64,000 nucleotides of DNA, taken from positions 124,001-188,000 of the forward strand of contig NZ_JAKVIM010000001.1 of assembly GCF_022601715.1 (NCBI RefSeq), given 5' to 3'. Both the position numbers and the translations under genes were made by a program. The DNA is from Acinetobacter zhairuonensis (GTDB lineage: Bacteria > Pseudomonadota > Gammaproteobacteria > Pseudomonadales > Moraxellaceae). Shown here piece by piece: positions 44,217 through 53,788 of the stretch. Under the pieces are notes generated by a model. The model ran no database searches. It was not told the origin of the DNA and saw only the letters and a program-made list of their open reading frames with translations. How positions within the stretch are numbered: the stretch's first letter is position 1; every line of letters starts with the position of its first letter.

Positions 44217-45190
44217 GTCAAATTCACTTTCAACCGACCTGTGATTTAGTGGCTATGCAAGCCCGTGCCAAAATGTATGCCAAAATTCGTCAGTTCTTTG
44301 CTGAACGGCAAGTGTTAGAGGTGGAAACCCCAATTCTCTCACAAGCAGGTGTGACCGATGTGCATCTGGCTTCAGTACAGGCGCAGCGTCATGTACAGGG
44401 CAAACTAGCAACGCATTATTTACAGACCTCGCCCGAGTTTGCGATGAAACGTTTATTGGCGAGTGGTAGTGGTCCGATTTATCAAATCTGTAAAGTTTTC
44501 CGTGACGATGAACACGGGCGTAAACATAACAGTGAGTTTAGTATGCTGGAGTGGTATCGCCCGCACTTTAGTTTGAAAGAGTTGATGTTTGAGGTGACGG
44601 ATTTACTGAATGTGACTTTGGCACATCGCTTTGGAGACATTCGTCCGACGGTCTTAAGTTATAAACATGCCTTCATGGATCGTTTAGATTTAAATCCATT
44701 GCAAGCTACGCTGAAAGAATTGCAAGATTGTTGCCAACGCGTTGGTTTAAATCTGGACTTGGGTGATGACCGCCTTGGCTATATAGACTTATTGTTTTCC
44801 CATTTTGTTGAGCCGAGTCTTGGTTTTGATACGGCTGTGTTCTTAACGGATTTCCCACCAGAGCTGGCATCTTTGGCGAAAACCAAACTCGATGAAGATG
44901 GCGAGCTGGTTGCTGCGCGTTTCGAACTGTATATTGAAGGCTTGGAATTAGCCAATGCCTATGATGAGTTGATTGATGCGGAAGTATTACGTCAGCGTTT
45001 TGAGGCAGATAATCAAGAACGTGAGCAGTTAGGTTTGCATGTGATGCCTATCGATGAATATTTATTGGCAGCTTTACCGCAGATGAGTGAATGTGCAGGT
45101 ATTGCTTTGGGTCTAGATCGTTTATTGATGGTGGCGACTGAAAAGATGCGGTTAGAGCAGGTGATTACCTTTCCAGCTCAAATTGCATAG
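44213..45190 (+). CDS. epmA: EF-P (R)-beta-lysine ligase EpmA
   Basis: A class II lysyl-tRNA-synthetase-like enzyme of 325 residues, the same length as in E. coli, that attaches (R)-beta-lysine to a lysine of elongation factor P, helping translation of proline runs. It has no anticodon-binding domain. Motif 2 (KVFRDDEHGRKHNSEFSMLEW) and motif 3 (GIALGLDRLLMVA) are clear, with VETPILSQAGVTDVHLASV near the start. GGAGGT precedes ATG 44213. It is coupled to pdxB. Its partner epmB is not in the window. Confidence 0.93.
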   Translation: MSQIHFQPTCDLVAMQARAKMYAKIRQFFAERQVLEVETPILSQAGVTDVHLASVQAQRHVQGKLATHYLQTSPEFAMKRLLASGSGPIYQICKVFRDDEHGRKHNSEFSMLEWYRPHFSLKELMFEVTDLLNVTLAHRFGDIRPTVLSYKHAFMDRLDLNPLQATLKELQDCCQRVGLNLDLGDDRLGYIDLLFSHFVEPSLGFDTAVFLTDFPPELASLAKTKLDEDGELVAARFELYIEGLELANAYDELIDAEVLRQRFEADNQEREQLGLHVMPIDEYLLAALPQMSECAGIALGLDRLLMVATEKMRLEQVITFPAQIA

Positions 45191-45213
45191 CTAGAAGCAT
45201 CAGCTAGTATTTT

Positions 45214-45251
45214 AAAAAAGCCCTTTATCTGAAATAGATAAGGGCTTTTTA
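45214..45251. terminator. Bidirectional terminator between epmA and cca
   Basis: AAAAAGCCCTT... and ...AAGGGCTTTTT arms with an inner ATCT/AGAT extension, between converging genes. Confidence 0.85.
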
Positions 45252-46493
45252 TTATTGTGGATTATCTATTGTGTTGTGCGTCGCTTTATAGGCTTCTAAG
45301 GCTTGAATACGTCGTTGAATCAGCATTTCACCAATTTCGGAGCCTTGGATGTCTACAGGTAAGTCCTGAGCTTTAATGCCGCGTACAATTTCCATGGCAT
45401 TGCGGACATATTCAGCTTGAGGATATGCTCGATCTTCAAGTCCGAGACGTCCACGGGCATCACACTCACAGGCTTGAACAAATGCTTCAACACGTTCTGG
45501 ACGACGTAGCACATCTAAACGTTGTAACAGACGCCAGAGGGTGCCTGGTTTTAGTGAAAACGCCTGATGACACTTTAAATGTTCTTTACAGACAGCTAAA
45601 GCTAATTGTTTGGTCTGAGTCGGAACTTTTAAACGATCGCATACATTCGTCACAGGTTGAATGCCACGTTCTTCATGCATGATATGACGAGGTAATTCAT
45701 GCTCAGGGGTGAGGGCTTTGCCTAAGTCATGCACCAGTACGGCAAAACGGACATCCAATGAATAGTTGGCTTTGCAGGCTTGATGCAGTGACATCAAGGT
45801 GTGAATACCACAGTCAATTTCAGGATGATATTCAGGGCGCTGCGGGATACCAAACAAAGCTTGAATTTCAGGGAATAAAACTTTTAAAGCACCACAGGCT
45901 TCTAGTACTTCAAAATAAATATCGGCATGCGGTTCCATGAGTGCACGTGCGGTTTCTTTCCATACGCGTTCAGGAGTTAGGGCATTCAACTCACCTGATT
46001 CTGCCAATTGACGCATTAAATCCAGTGTTTCGGTTGCAATGCTAAAACCTAAAGGTTTATAGCGTGCAGCAAAACGTGCCACGCGCAGAACACGCAAAGG
46101 ATCTTCGACAAAAGCATTGGATACATGGCGCAGAATTTTATTGGCGAGGTCTTGCTGCCCCAGATAGGGATCATAAATTTGACCCTCTTCATCCATGGCC
46201 ATGGCATTGATGGTTAAGTCACGACGAATCAAGTCATCTTCTAGCGTGACGCTGACATCGGTATAGAATTCAAAACCATGATATCCCTGTCCTGATTTAC
46301 GTTCAGTACGGGCCAATGCATATTCTTCTTTTGATTCTGGGTGTAAAAAAACAGGAAAATCTTTGCCTACAGGCTGATAACCAAGTGCAAGTAATTGCTC
46401 TGGAGTAGCACCAACAACGACATAATCTTTTTCGTGATAGGGATGTCCGAGTAAGTGATCTCGTACTGCACCGCCTACTAAATAAACTTGCAT
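45252..46493 (-). CDS. cca: CCA-adding tRNA nucleotidyltransferase with HD domain
   Basis: Adds or repairs the CCA end of tRNAs and, through its HD domain, has phosphatase or phosphodiesterase activity. 413 residues: GGAVRDHLLGHP nucleotidyltransferase motif, RRDLTINAMA, and HD motif in AVLVHDLGKALTP. The catalytic pair D21-x-D23 of the E. coli enzyme is E21-K22-D23 here (HEKDYVVVG). ATG 46493 is used because AGAGG lies seven bases upstream; the frame extends to a TTG at 46514. That ribosome site lies in the arm of a terminator hairpin. Confidence 0.92.
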   Translation of the reverse strand: MQVYLVGGAVRDHLLGHPYHEKDYVVVGATPEQLLALGYQPVGKDFPVFLHPESKEEYALARTERKSGQGYHGFEFYTDVSVTLEDDLIRRDLTINAMAMDEEGQIYDPYLGQQDLANKILRHVSNAFVEDPLRVLRVARFAARYKPLGFSIATETLDLMRQLAESGELNALTPERVWKETARALMEPHADIYFEVLEACGALKVLFPEIQALFGIPQRPEYHPEIDCGIHTLMSLHQACKANYSLDVRFAVLVHDLGKALTPEHELPRHIMHEERGIQPVTNVCDRLKVPTQTKQLALAVCKEHLKCHQAFSLKPGTLWRLLQRLDVLRRPERVEAFVQACECDARGRLGLEDRAYPQAEYVRNAMEIVRGIKAQDLPVDIQGSEIGEMLIQRRIQALEAYKATHNTIDNPQ

Positions 46494-46496
46494 GAA

Positions 46497-46541
46497 AAAA
46501 CCTCTATTCTTCAAGCAATCATGCTACAGAATAGAGGTTTT
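46497..46541 (-). terminator. maeB terminator overlapping the cca ribosome site
   Basis: AAAACCTCTATTC and GAATAGAGGTTTT form a perfect 13-bp stem with a 19-base loop; on the minus strand a T-run follows and ends at the cca ATG. AGAGG in the 3' arm is the cca ribosome site. Confidence 0.8.
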
Positions 46542-46574
46542 CTCAAGTCAATAACTTGAGCTTTTTACTAAAGA

Positions 46575-48854
46575 TTAAAGCGCTTCAGTTTCAGCTTGCT
46601 GGATTTCAGCCACAGTTAATGCTGTCATGTTGACTAAACGACGCGTTGTTGTCGTTGGAGTCAAAATGTGAACTGGTTTCGCTGCACCGAGTAAAATAGG
46701 ACCAATGGTCACATTGTTACCAGAAGTTGATTTCAATAGGTTGAATGAAATGTTTGCAGCATCAAGGTTCGGCATAATTAACAAGTTTGCAGAACCTTTG
46801 AAACGTGAGTTCGGGAAGGCAAAGTGACGAATGGTTTCGTCCATTGCAGCATCACCGTGCATTTCACCTTCAACTTCAAGTTCAGGTGCAATTTCACTCA
46901 AGATTTCAAATACTTTACGCATTTTTTGAGCGCTTGGATCATTTTGATCTGAACCGAAGCTAGAGTGCGAAAGAAGTGCAATACGTGGTGTCATACCAAA
47001 ACGACGAACTTCTTCCGCAGCTAAAATCGTCATTTCAGCCAACTGTTCAGCAGTCGGGTTAGTATTTACATAAGTATCAGCAATAAAAAGGTTACGATCT
47101 TCAAGCATTAATGCGTTCAAGGTGAAGAAGTTGGTACGACCTTCTTTCAAACCAATCACGTTTTTCACGAAGTCCAAGTGAATGTCATAGCTTGAGTAAG
47201 TACCACACAACATACCATCAGCAAGACCATGTTTAACCAACATACCTGCAATTAATGTAGAACGACGACGCGCTTCACGGTGTGCGTATTCAGGTGTTAC
47301 CCCTTTACGTTGCATGATGTCGTAGTAGTCTTCAGCAAATTTTTCGTAGTTCGGGTTGTTTTCTTGGTCAACAATTTCAATGTTCACGCCATGTTCTAAG
47401 CGTAAACCTAATTTTTTAATGTTGGCTTCGATAACTGCCGTACGACCCACCAAAATTGGCTTCGCCATGCCTTCGTCCACAGCAATTTGAACCGCACGTA
47501 ATACACGAAGGTCTTCACCTTCTGCATAAGCAATACGTTTAGGATCTGTTTTTGCTTGAGCGAAGATCGGCTTCATCATGAATGCAGAGTTATAGACAAA
47601 CTCAGACAAACGTTGACGATAAGCAGAGAAATCTTCGATTGGACGGGTTGCCACACCAGAATCCATCGCTGCTTGAGCAACTGCAGGTGCAATTTCAAGA
47701 ATCAAACGTTGATCAAGTGGGCGAGGAATCAGGTAGTCACGACCAAATGATGCTGATTTTTCACCATAGGTTGCAGCATCTGCTTCAATGTGCGCCATAC
47801 GTGCAATTGCGTATACGCAGGCGATTTTCATTTCTTCGTTAATGGTTGTTGCACCAACGTCCAACGCACCACGGAAGATATATGGGAAGCAAAGCGCGTT
47901 ATTTACTTGGTTCGGATAGTCCGAACGGCCAGTTGCCATAATCACATCTGAGCGAACTTCATGCGCATGCTCAGGTAGAATTTCTGGATCTGGGTTTGCT
48001 AATGCAAAGATGATAGGATCTTTTGCCATTACCTTGACCATTTCTTTGGTTAAGATGCCTGCAGCAGAAAGACCTAGGAACATGTCAGCACCCGCAATTA
48101 CATCTGCAAGTTGTGTGCCTTCAATATCTTGTACGTAGCGTTTTTTCGAGTCATCTAGACCTTCACGTTTAGTTGTCAATAAACCACGTGAGTCAGCAAC
48201 GATGATGTTTTCTTTCTTGGCACCAATCGCGCAAAGTAAATCTAAACATGACAGGGCAGCAGCACCTGCACCAGACGCGACAATTTTAATTTCTTCAATT
48301 TTTTTGCCATTTAACTGAAGCGCATTCAGTAAGGCAGAACCGACGATGATCGACGTACCGTGCTGGTCATCATGGAACACAGGAATGTTCATGCGCTCAC
48401 GAAGTTTACGTTCAATGTAGAAGCATTCTGGAGCTTTAATGTCTTCGAGGTTGATGCCACCGAAAGTTGGTTCTAATGCCGCAACAATATCCACAATCTT
48501 GTCTGGATCATTTTCAGCGATTTCGATGTCGAATACGTCAACACCAGCAAATTTCTTAAAGAGTACGCCTTTACCTTCCATGACAGGTTTTGACGCTAAT
48601 GGACCGATGTTGCCTAGTCCAAGTACCGCAGTACCGTTACTGACAACGGCAACTAAGTTACCACGAGCAGTATATAGGGCAGCAGTTGAAGGGTCGCGTT
48701 CAATCTCTAAACAAGGCGCAGCAACACCTGGAGAGTAAGCAAGGGCTAAGTCATGTTGGTTGACCAGCTGCTTACTTGGTGTAACACTGATTTTACCTGG
48801 GGTTGGAAACTCGTGATAATACAAAGCTTGCTGTTTTAATGATTGATCGTCCAT
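46575..48854 (-). CDS. maeB: NADP-dependent malic enzyme with phosphotransacetylase-like domain
   Basis: Decarboxylates malate to pyruvate and makes NADPH. 759 residues: malic enzyme part (about 1-425; [47 protein letters not shown], the NADP loop [17 protein letters not shown]) and C-terminal phosphotransacetylase-like domain (about 430-755; [26 protein letters not shown]) that regulates the enzyme, often through acetyl-CoA. It is followed by the terminator that overlaps the cca ribosome site. With aceA and dctA it fits organic acid growth. Confidence 0.95.
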   Translation of the reverse strand: MDDQSLKQQALYYHEFPTPGKISVTPSKQLVNQHDLALAYSPGVAAPCLEIERDPSTAALYTARGNLVAVVSNGTAVLGLGNIGPLASKPVMEGKGVLFKKFAGVDVFDIEIAENDPDKIVDIVAALEPTFGGINLEDIKAPECFYIERKLRERMNIPVFHDDQHGTSIIVGSALLNALQLNGKKIEEIKIVASGAGAAALSCLDLLCAIGAKKENIIVADSRGLLTTKREGLDDSKKRYVQDIEGTQLADVIAGADMFLGLSAAGILTKEMVKVMAKDPIIFALANPDPEILPEHAHEVRSDVIMATGRSDYPNQVNNALCFPYIFRGALDVGATTINEEMKIACVYAIARMAHIEADAATYGEKSASFGRDYLIPRPLDQRLILEIAPAVAQAAMDSGVATRPIEDFSAYRQRLSEFVYNSAFMMKPIFAQAKTDPKRIAYAEGEDLRVLRAVQIAVDEGMAKPILVGRTAVIEANIKKLGLRLEHGVNIEIVDQENNPNYEKFAEDYYDIMQRKGVTPEYAHREARRRSTLIAGMLVKHGLADGMLCGTYSSYDIHLDFVKNVIGLKEGRTNFFTLNALMLEDRNLFIADTYVNTNPTAEQLAEMTILAAEEVRRFGMTPRIALLSHSSFGSDQNDPSAQKMRKVFEILSEIAPELEVEGEMHGDAAMDETIRHFAFPNSRFKGSANLLIMPNLDAANISFNLLKSTSGNNVTIGPILLGAAKPVHILTPTTTTRRLVNMTALTVAEIQQAETEAL

Positions 48855-48998
48855 CTGTATCTCGTTTGTTACTGAGTGGTCCAGCTATGCTGGTGGTTTT
48901 TGCTGAATTTGCTCGAATATATCATTACTTGCGTTTTAAGCCCAGTCGAACACGTTTCTTTTTTGCACAAACTTAGACCTTCAGCCTATTGACTTAGA

Positions 48999-51860
48999 TT
49001 AAGAGGGTATAAGTTTATGTTGTTGAAGGTATGCAGTCGCATTTTTTTCAGATAATGGCTTAGAAAACAGATAACCTTGGGCGATGTCACATTGTAATGT
49101 TTCGAGATAACAAAGCTGTTGTTCAGTTTCGATTCCTTCAGCGACGACAGTCAATCCCATTGCTTTCCCCATGGCGACCATGGCACTAATAATGGCATCT
49201 TGTTTACCATCACCAATATTGGCAATAAAAGCTCGATCTATTTTAAGAATATCAATCGGGAACTCGGCAAGATAAGCCAGCGAAGAGTAGCCTGTCCCAA
49301 AGTCATCTAAAGCAATATTGATATTGCGCTGTTTAATTTGGTCCAGCAATAGCTTGACGTTTTTTGAGTTCTCAATCAGCGAAGATTCGGTAATTTCCAG
49401 CTCTAAACTTTCCCCAGATATTTGATAAGTTTGAATTGCATCATCTAGATCAGAAAGCAGTTGTCCACGTTGCAGTTGCTGTGCAACCACATTGACAGAA
49501 ACACAAATGTTTTTGAAACCAATGGAGTTCCAGTAACTGATCTGTTCCGCTGTTTTACGAATGACAATGCGTCCAATATCGGAAATGAGGCTAGTTTTTT
49601 CCGCCATCGGAATGAAAAGTGCAGGCGGGATAATGCCTTTGCTTGGATGATTCCAACGCACCAATGCCTCGAAACCATAGATATGCTGATCTTTAAAATT
49701 GATTTTAGGCTGGTAATAAACGATTAACTCATCATTGCGAATGGCTTGGCGTAAATCCCGTTCCAGATAAATCCCTTGCTCAAGTAATGCAGTATTGTCA
49801 CTGGAATAATATTTGATGGTATGACCACCTAAGCGCTTCGCTTCAGTTAACGCTTGTTCCGCACAGTTATTTAAGTAGTCGAGTTGTCGACCATGTTCTG
49901 GATAGAATGAAATTCCCATGGACACTGTAATAAAATGTTCTTGTCCAAACACATCGAAAGGTTCAGCAAAAGCGTCTTGTATTCGCTCACAATGTTGCTG
50001 AATGGAAGGGCGGATATGTGAAATCTCATAGACGATGGCAAAGTCATCACCGTTCAAATGTGCTAGGAACAATGCATCTGTATTGGTGAGACGCAGGCGT
50101 TGAGCGACTTGTCTTAAAAGTTCATCTCCGCCATTGTTACTCAAGAATTCATTGAGTGGACGGAAACGGTCAATATTGAGTCGGATGACAGCCAACTGTT
50201 GTATCGAATCTTGATGGGATACCAAATATTGATGCAATTGATAGTTGTAGTAAAAACGGTTAGGTAGGTCGGTTAAGGTGTCGTAATTTTCCAGATAAGA
50301 TAAACGCTGTTCTTGCAGTTTACGTTCGGTTAAGTCAGAAACAATACCAATATAGTTGATAACACGGTTATGTTCATCGTGAATGGCATTAATGTGCAGC
50401 CATAAAGTCAACTCTTTGCCAGAACGGAATTTTTCAGTCAGTTCACCGTCATATTCACCAGTACGTTCTAATTGCTCAAGAATGGCATGCTGAACTTGTT
50501 GTTGATGAGACTTTTTGTTTGCAGTAATGGCAAAGAGGTGTTGTCCCAAACAATCTTCTTTATGAAAGCCAGTAATTTTTTCATAGAAAGGATTCACATT
50601 TACATAATGTAAGTGTTTGTCCAAAATGAAAATGCCTTCAGCTGCTTGTTCTAACACACTGGCTGCCAGTTTTAAACGCTCCTGATCGGTACGTTCACGG
50701 TGAATATCACGTTGTATGCCAACCATACGTAGCGGTTTTTTATTATTTGGATCGCGTTCAATTACGCGACCAATATCATGTACCCATGTCCATTCGCCAG
50801 TGTTTTGTTGCACACGATAAGTTGCCTCATAACGGTCAGTTTCAGCACGAAGATGTCGTTTGAGCGCAGTCTTGAAGCCAAGTAAATCATCTGGGTGAAT
50901 GATGTTTTGTAAATGAATACTATGTTCTTTAGAGTGTTTACGCTTTTTCTGTTGTTGGTAATCATTGACAGAGATATGACGTTCTTTAATGTTCCAGTCC
51001 CAAGGTTTTAACCCTGCAATTTCATGGGCAAGATCTAAATTTTGTTTCTGATTTTCTAAGTTGAGGTTCATCTGTTCAATATCGAAAGTGCGTTCTTTAA
51101 TCTTTTGCTCTAAAAGTTGGTTATTCTGTTGGAGCTGTAATTCAATTTCTTTGGACTTGTCCATCTCATTTTTTAATTGTACACATAAGTCTTCAGTCCA
51201 AGCCACTTGCTGTTCAGCAGTTTTGATAAGTTGATTATTCCGTAAAAACAAAGAAGACAAGCGCTTATGAATACGGGCAGTGGAATTGGCACAGAGTAAG
51301 ATAACGATGAGCACAAAGTTAACGGTGAGATGGAAGAGTTGATTAATTTGGTCAGTCAGAATGAATTGAGAGACAAAGTAAGGAATGATGGAAGGAATAA
51401 AAATTAAGCAAAAGTAATCCAGACGTTGGGTTAAAAAGGTCAGGGCTAAGGTTTGTGTCACAATCAGCATTAAGGCGGATAAGGTTAATGCATGTACAGG
51501 TTCAAAATTGGGGTTGACTTGAGGTAAGTGGTAATAAATTAAGGCGATTCCAATTGCGATTAAACTGCCGACACTAATACAAAGAAACTGTACCCAGCGA
51601 TGTGCCTGAGAGACTTGATATTGTTCGGATTTAAACCAGAGTGCAGTGACTAACCAAAAAAGACTGACACAACATGTAGTCAGAAAAAACCAAATATTAA
51701 AATAAACAGAAAAGTGTGAAAAATTAAACTGATAAACGCAATAAACATATAAAAAAATGATAAGAATACTGGCCAAAAATAATTGGATATGCCTTATGGA
51801 ATTATGAATTTGCGCAGCATGTAACTGCGGTCTAAGATTCGCATCTAAAAATTCTGGCAT
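48999..51860 (-). CDS. Membrane PAS-GGDEF-EAL protein, likely c-di-GMP phosphodiesterase
   Basis: A large signalling protein (953 residues from ATG 51860; the ATG nine bases upstream is only two bases from AAGG). Order: about six N-terminal helices (to about 195), coiled coil, two PAS domains (about 290-395 and 400-520), GGDEF (about 525-690) and EAL (about 700-950). The GGDEF site is NGDDF, so diguanylate synthesis is doubtful. The EAL catalytic motifs EALVRW, ITESSL, DDFGTGYSSL, KIDRAF and AEGIE are intact, so it should break down c-di-GMP. The sensed signal is unknown. Confidence 0.88.
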   Translation of the reverse strand: MPEFLDANLRPQLHAAQIHNSIRHIQLFLASILIIFLYVYCVYQFNFSHFSVYFNIWFFLTTCCVSLFWLVTALWFKSEQYQVSQAHRWVQFLCISVGSLIAIGIALIYYHLPQVNPNFEPVHALTLSALMLIVTQTLALTFLTQRLDYFCLIFIPSIIPYFVSQFILTDQINQLFHLTVNFVLIVILLCANSTARIHKRLSSLFLRNNQLIKTAEQQVAWTEDLCVQLKNEMDKSKEIELQLQQNNQLLEQKIKERTFDIEQMNLNLENQKQNLDLAHEIAGLKPWDWNIKERHISVNDYQQQKKRKHSKEHSIHLQNIIHPDDLLGFKTALKRHLRAETDRYEATYRVQQNTGEWTWVHDIGRVIERDPNNKKPLRMVGIQRDIHRERTDQERLKLAASVLEQAAEGIFILDKHLHYVNVNPFYEKITGFHKEDCLGQHLFAITANKKSHQQQVQHAILEQLERTGEYDGELTEKFRSGKELTLWLHINAIHDEHNRVINYIGIVSDLTERKLQEQRLSYLENYDTLTDLPNRFYYNYQLHQYLVSHQDSIQQLAVIRLNIDRFRPLNEFLSNNGGDELLRQVAQRLRLTNTDALFLAHLNGDDFAIVYEISHIRPSIQQHCERIQDAFAEPFDVFGQEHFITVSMGISFYPEHGRQLDYLNNCAEQALTEAKRLGGHTIKYYSSDNTALLEQGIYLERDLRQAIRNDELIVYYQPKINFKDQHIYGFEALVRWNHPSKGIIPPALFIPMAEKTSLISDIGRIVIRKTAEQISYWNSIGFKNICVSVNVVAQQLQRGQLLSDLDDAIQTYQISGESLELEITESSLIENSKNVKLLLDQIKQRNINIALDDFGTGYSSLAYLAEFPIDILKIDRAFIANIGDGKQDAIISAMVAMGKAMGLTVVAEGIETEQQLCYLETLQCDIAQGYLFSKPLSEKNATAYLQQHKLIPS

Positions 51861-52029
51861 AACATTCATAACCTTATTTTTGTTTTGTTCTAGATGTAGT
51901 ATAGGTTATACGTTCCATTTATTAGCTTAGTCGGTTATAAGATTACAAAATATTGAATCACATTTAGATTAATCAGGTTATTCATAAATATCAATCTAAT
52001 CCATCTGTAATTTCATCATTTTAGAAAAA

Positions 52030-52746
52030 CTATGGTCTAACATTGTAATTCAAGATAGATAAGGCAACCACAGGTGCAGTTTCGGTACGCAATACACGCT
52101 CACCAATGCACCAATTCATAAAGCCAACGTCATTTGCAGCTTGAATTTCAGCCTCACTCAAACCACCTTCAGGTCCAATCAGTAATGCTATGTTCTGACT
52201 GGCTTGAGTTAATGGGTCGGTTTCATCTTTATTCGGCGCGAGCACAAGTTTAGTCTCAGGAAGTGCAGACGCAAGCCATTTCTCTAAACTGAGTGGTGCA
52301 AGGATTTTTGGCACGATATTCATGCCACATTGTTCACACGCAGCAATCGCAATACCTTGCCAGTGATCTAACTTCTTTTGGTCTCGATCATACTTTAAAC
52401 GCATTTCGCAACGTTCAGAGGTCAATAGTTGAATTTCTGAGACACCAAGTTCTACTGCTTTTTGAATCGCGTAATCCATACGATCGCCTTTACTCATGAC
52501 TTGTCCGAGTAGGGTGCGAATTGTAGGAGTTCGATTTGTTGAGGTAAAGGAATTGATTTGAACAGTGGCTGATTTTTTTGAAACTTCAATCAGTTCCGCT
52601 TCATATTCACCGCCTTGTCCATTGAACAAGGTAGCTTGATCACCAACTTGAGCGCGAAGTACTTTACACCAATGATGAAAAACGGTTTCAGTCAGTTCAA
52701 TCTGGGTATCAACCGCTAATTCAGCTTCAATAAAAAAACGTGGCAT
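52030..52746 (-). CDS. rsmE: 16S rRNA m3U1498 methyltransferase
   Basis: Methylates N3 of U1498 in 16S rRNA using S-adenosylmethionine; SPOUT-fold with a C-terminal knot. 238 residues from ATG 52746 (a TTG nine bases upstream is an alternative). An N-terminal PUA-like region (PRFFIEAELAVD, VLRAQVGDQATLFNGQGGE) and knot motifs LLIGPEGGLSEAEI and GERVLRTETAPV are clear. It follows metF with a 25-bp gap and probably shares a transcript. Confidence 0.93.
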   Translation of the reverse strand: MPRFFIEAELAVDTQIELTETVFHHWCKVLRAQVGDQATLFNGQGGEYEAELIEVSKKSATVQINSFTSTNRTPTIRTLLGQVMSKGDRMDYAIQKAVELGVSEIQLLTSERCEMRLKYDRDQKKLDHWQGIAIAACEQCGMNIVPKILAPLSLEKWLASALPETKLVLAPNKDETDPLTQASQNIALLIGPEGGLSEAEIQAANDVGFMNWCIGERVLRTETAPVVALSILNYNVRP

Positions 52747-52771
52747 AAAGTACAACTCGTCAAAGTCAGGA

Positions 52772-53608
52772 TTAAACTAAACCAAGGTCAGTCACAAGCT
52801 GACGGGTTGGATCAGTGGTGTTCATGGTGTAGAAGTGCAAACTTGGCGCGCCGCCAGCCAGCAAACGTTCACAAAGTTTCACAACAACTTCATGACCAAA
52901 GGCTTTGATACTCGCGGTATCGTCGCCATAAGTTGCCAATTGTTTACGAATCCAACGTGGGATTTCAGCACCCGTACCATCGGCGAAGCGAATCAGATTG
53001 CTGGCATTGGTAATTGGCATGATGCCTGGTGCAATTGGAATATTCACACCTTCTTTTTGAATACGCTCTACAAAATAGAAGTAAGCATCTGGATTAAAGA
53101 AGAACTGAGTTAAACCTGCATTGGCACCTGCATGGGCTTTGTCGCAGAAACGCTGAATGTCTAAATCAAAGCTTTCTGCTTGCGGATGCATTTCAGGGTA
53201 AGCAGCAACTTCAATATGGAAGTGATCACCTGAATGCTCACGGATAAAGCGCACGAGGTCTGTTGCATATGGCAACTCGCCTAAACCGACTTGTCCAGAA
53301 GGTAAATCGCCACGTAAAGCGACAATACGGTCAATGCCTTGATCTTTATAGATGTCAAGTAATTCAGCAATGCGCGCTTTGTCATCGCCAATACAAGATA
53401 AATGTGGCGCTACAGGGGTGCCTTTACCATTGAATTCAGCAATCGCAGCAAGGGTGCGTTCACGAGTAGAACCACCAGCGCCATAAGTAATTGAGAAGAA
53501 CTCTGGGTTTAATAACTGAAGTTCTTGGTGTACGACTTTAAGTTTTTCTGCGCCAGCATCAGTTTTGGTTGGGAAAAACTCAAAAGAAATAGGAACTTTT
53601 TTGCTCAT
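52772..53608 (-). CDS. metF: Methylenetetrahydrofolate reductase
   Basis: Reduces 5,10-methylene-THF to 5-methyl-THF, the methyl donor for methionine synthesis, with FAD and NADH. 278 residues from ATG 53608, chosen because AAGGA lies seven bases upstream; earlier ATG and TTG are too close to it. Blocks ISFEFFPTK (catalytic Glu in the N-terminal beta strand), YGAGGSTRERT, RGDLP and the GIMPITNASNL segment are typical. It lies after ahcY, separated by a repeat element; both serve the methyl cycle. Confidence 0.94.
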   Translation of the reverse strand: MSKKVPISFEFFPTKTDAGAEKLKVVHQELQLLNPEFFSITYGAGGSTRERTLAAIAEFNGKGTPVAPHLSCIGDDKARIAELLDIYKDQGIDRIVALRGDLPSGQVGLGELPYATDLVRFIREHSGDHFHIEVAAYPEMHPQAESFDLDIQRFCDKAHAGANAGLTQFFFNPDAYFYFVERIQKEGVNIPIAPGIMPITNASNLIRFADGTGAEIPRWIRKQLATYGDDTASIKAFGHEVVVKLCERLLAGGAPSLHFYTMNTTDPTRQLVTDLGLV

Positions 53609-53648
53609 CATCAAATCCTTTTTTATAAATGCTTTTTCTAATTTTTTA

Positions 53649-53780
53649 ACCTCTCCTAAATCCTCTCTTTCGCTGAGTTTAAAAGCGGTACTTTAAACTC
53701 GCTCAGGAGAGGACTTCCCTTGAAATTCATTAAGATAATGAATTTTCCCTCTCCCTAAGGGAGGGGGCTAGGGAGAGGGT
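53649..53780. repeat. REP-like multi-hairpin repeat element between metF and ahcY
   Basis: A 132-bp palindromic element. The outer arms (ACCTCTCC... with ...GGGAGAGGGT) are imperfectly complementary. Inside lie GAGTTTAAA/TTTAAACTC, AATTCATTA/TAATGAATT and CCCTCTCCCT with GGGAGGGGG stems. It carries no ORF and looks like a dispersed intergenic repeat; it may also stop or stabilise the ahcY transcript. Confidence 0.65.
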
Positions 53781-53788
53781 ATAAAAAC

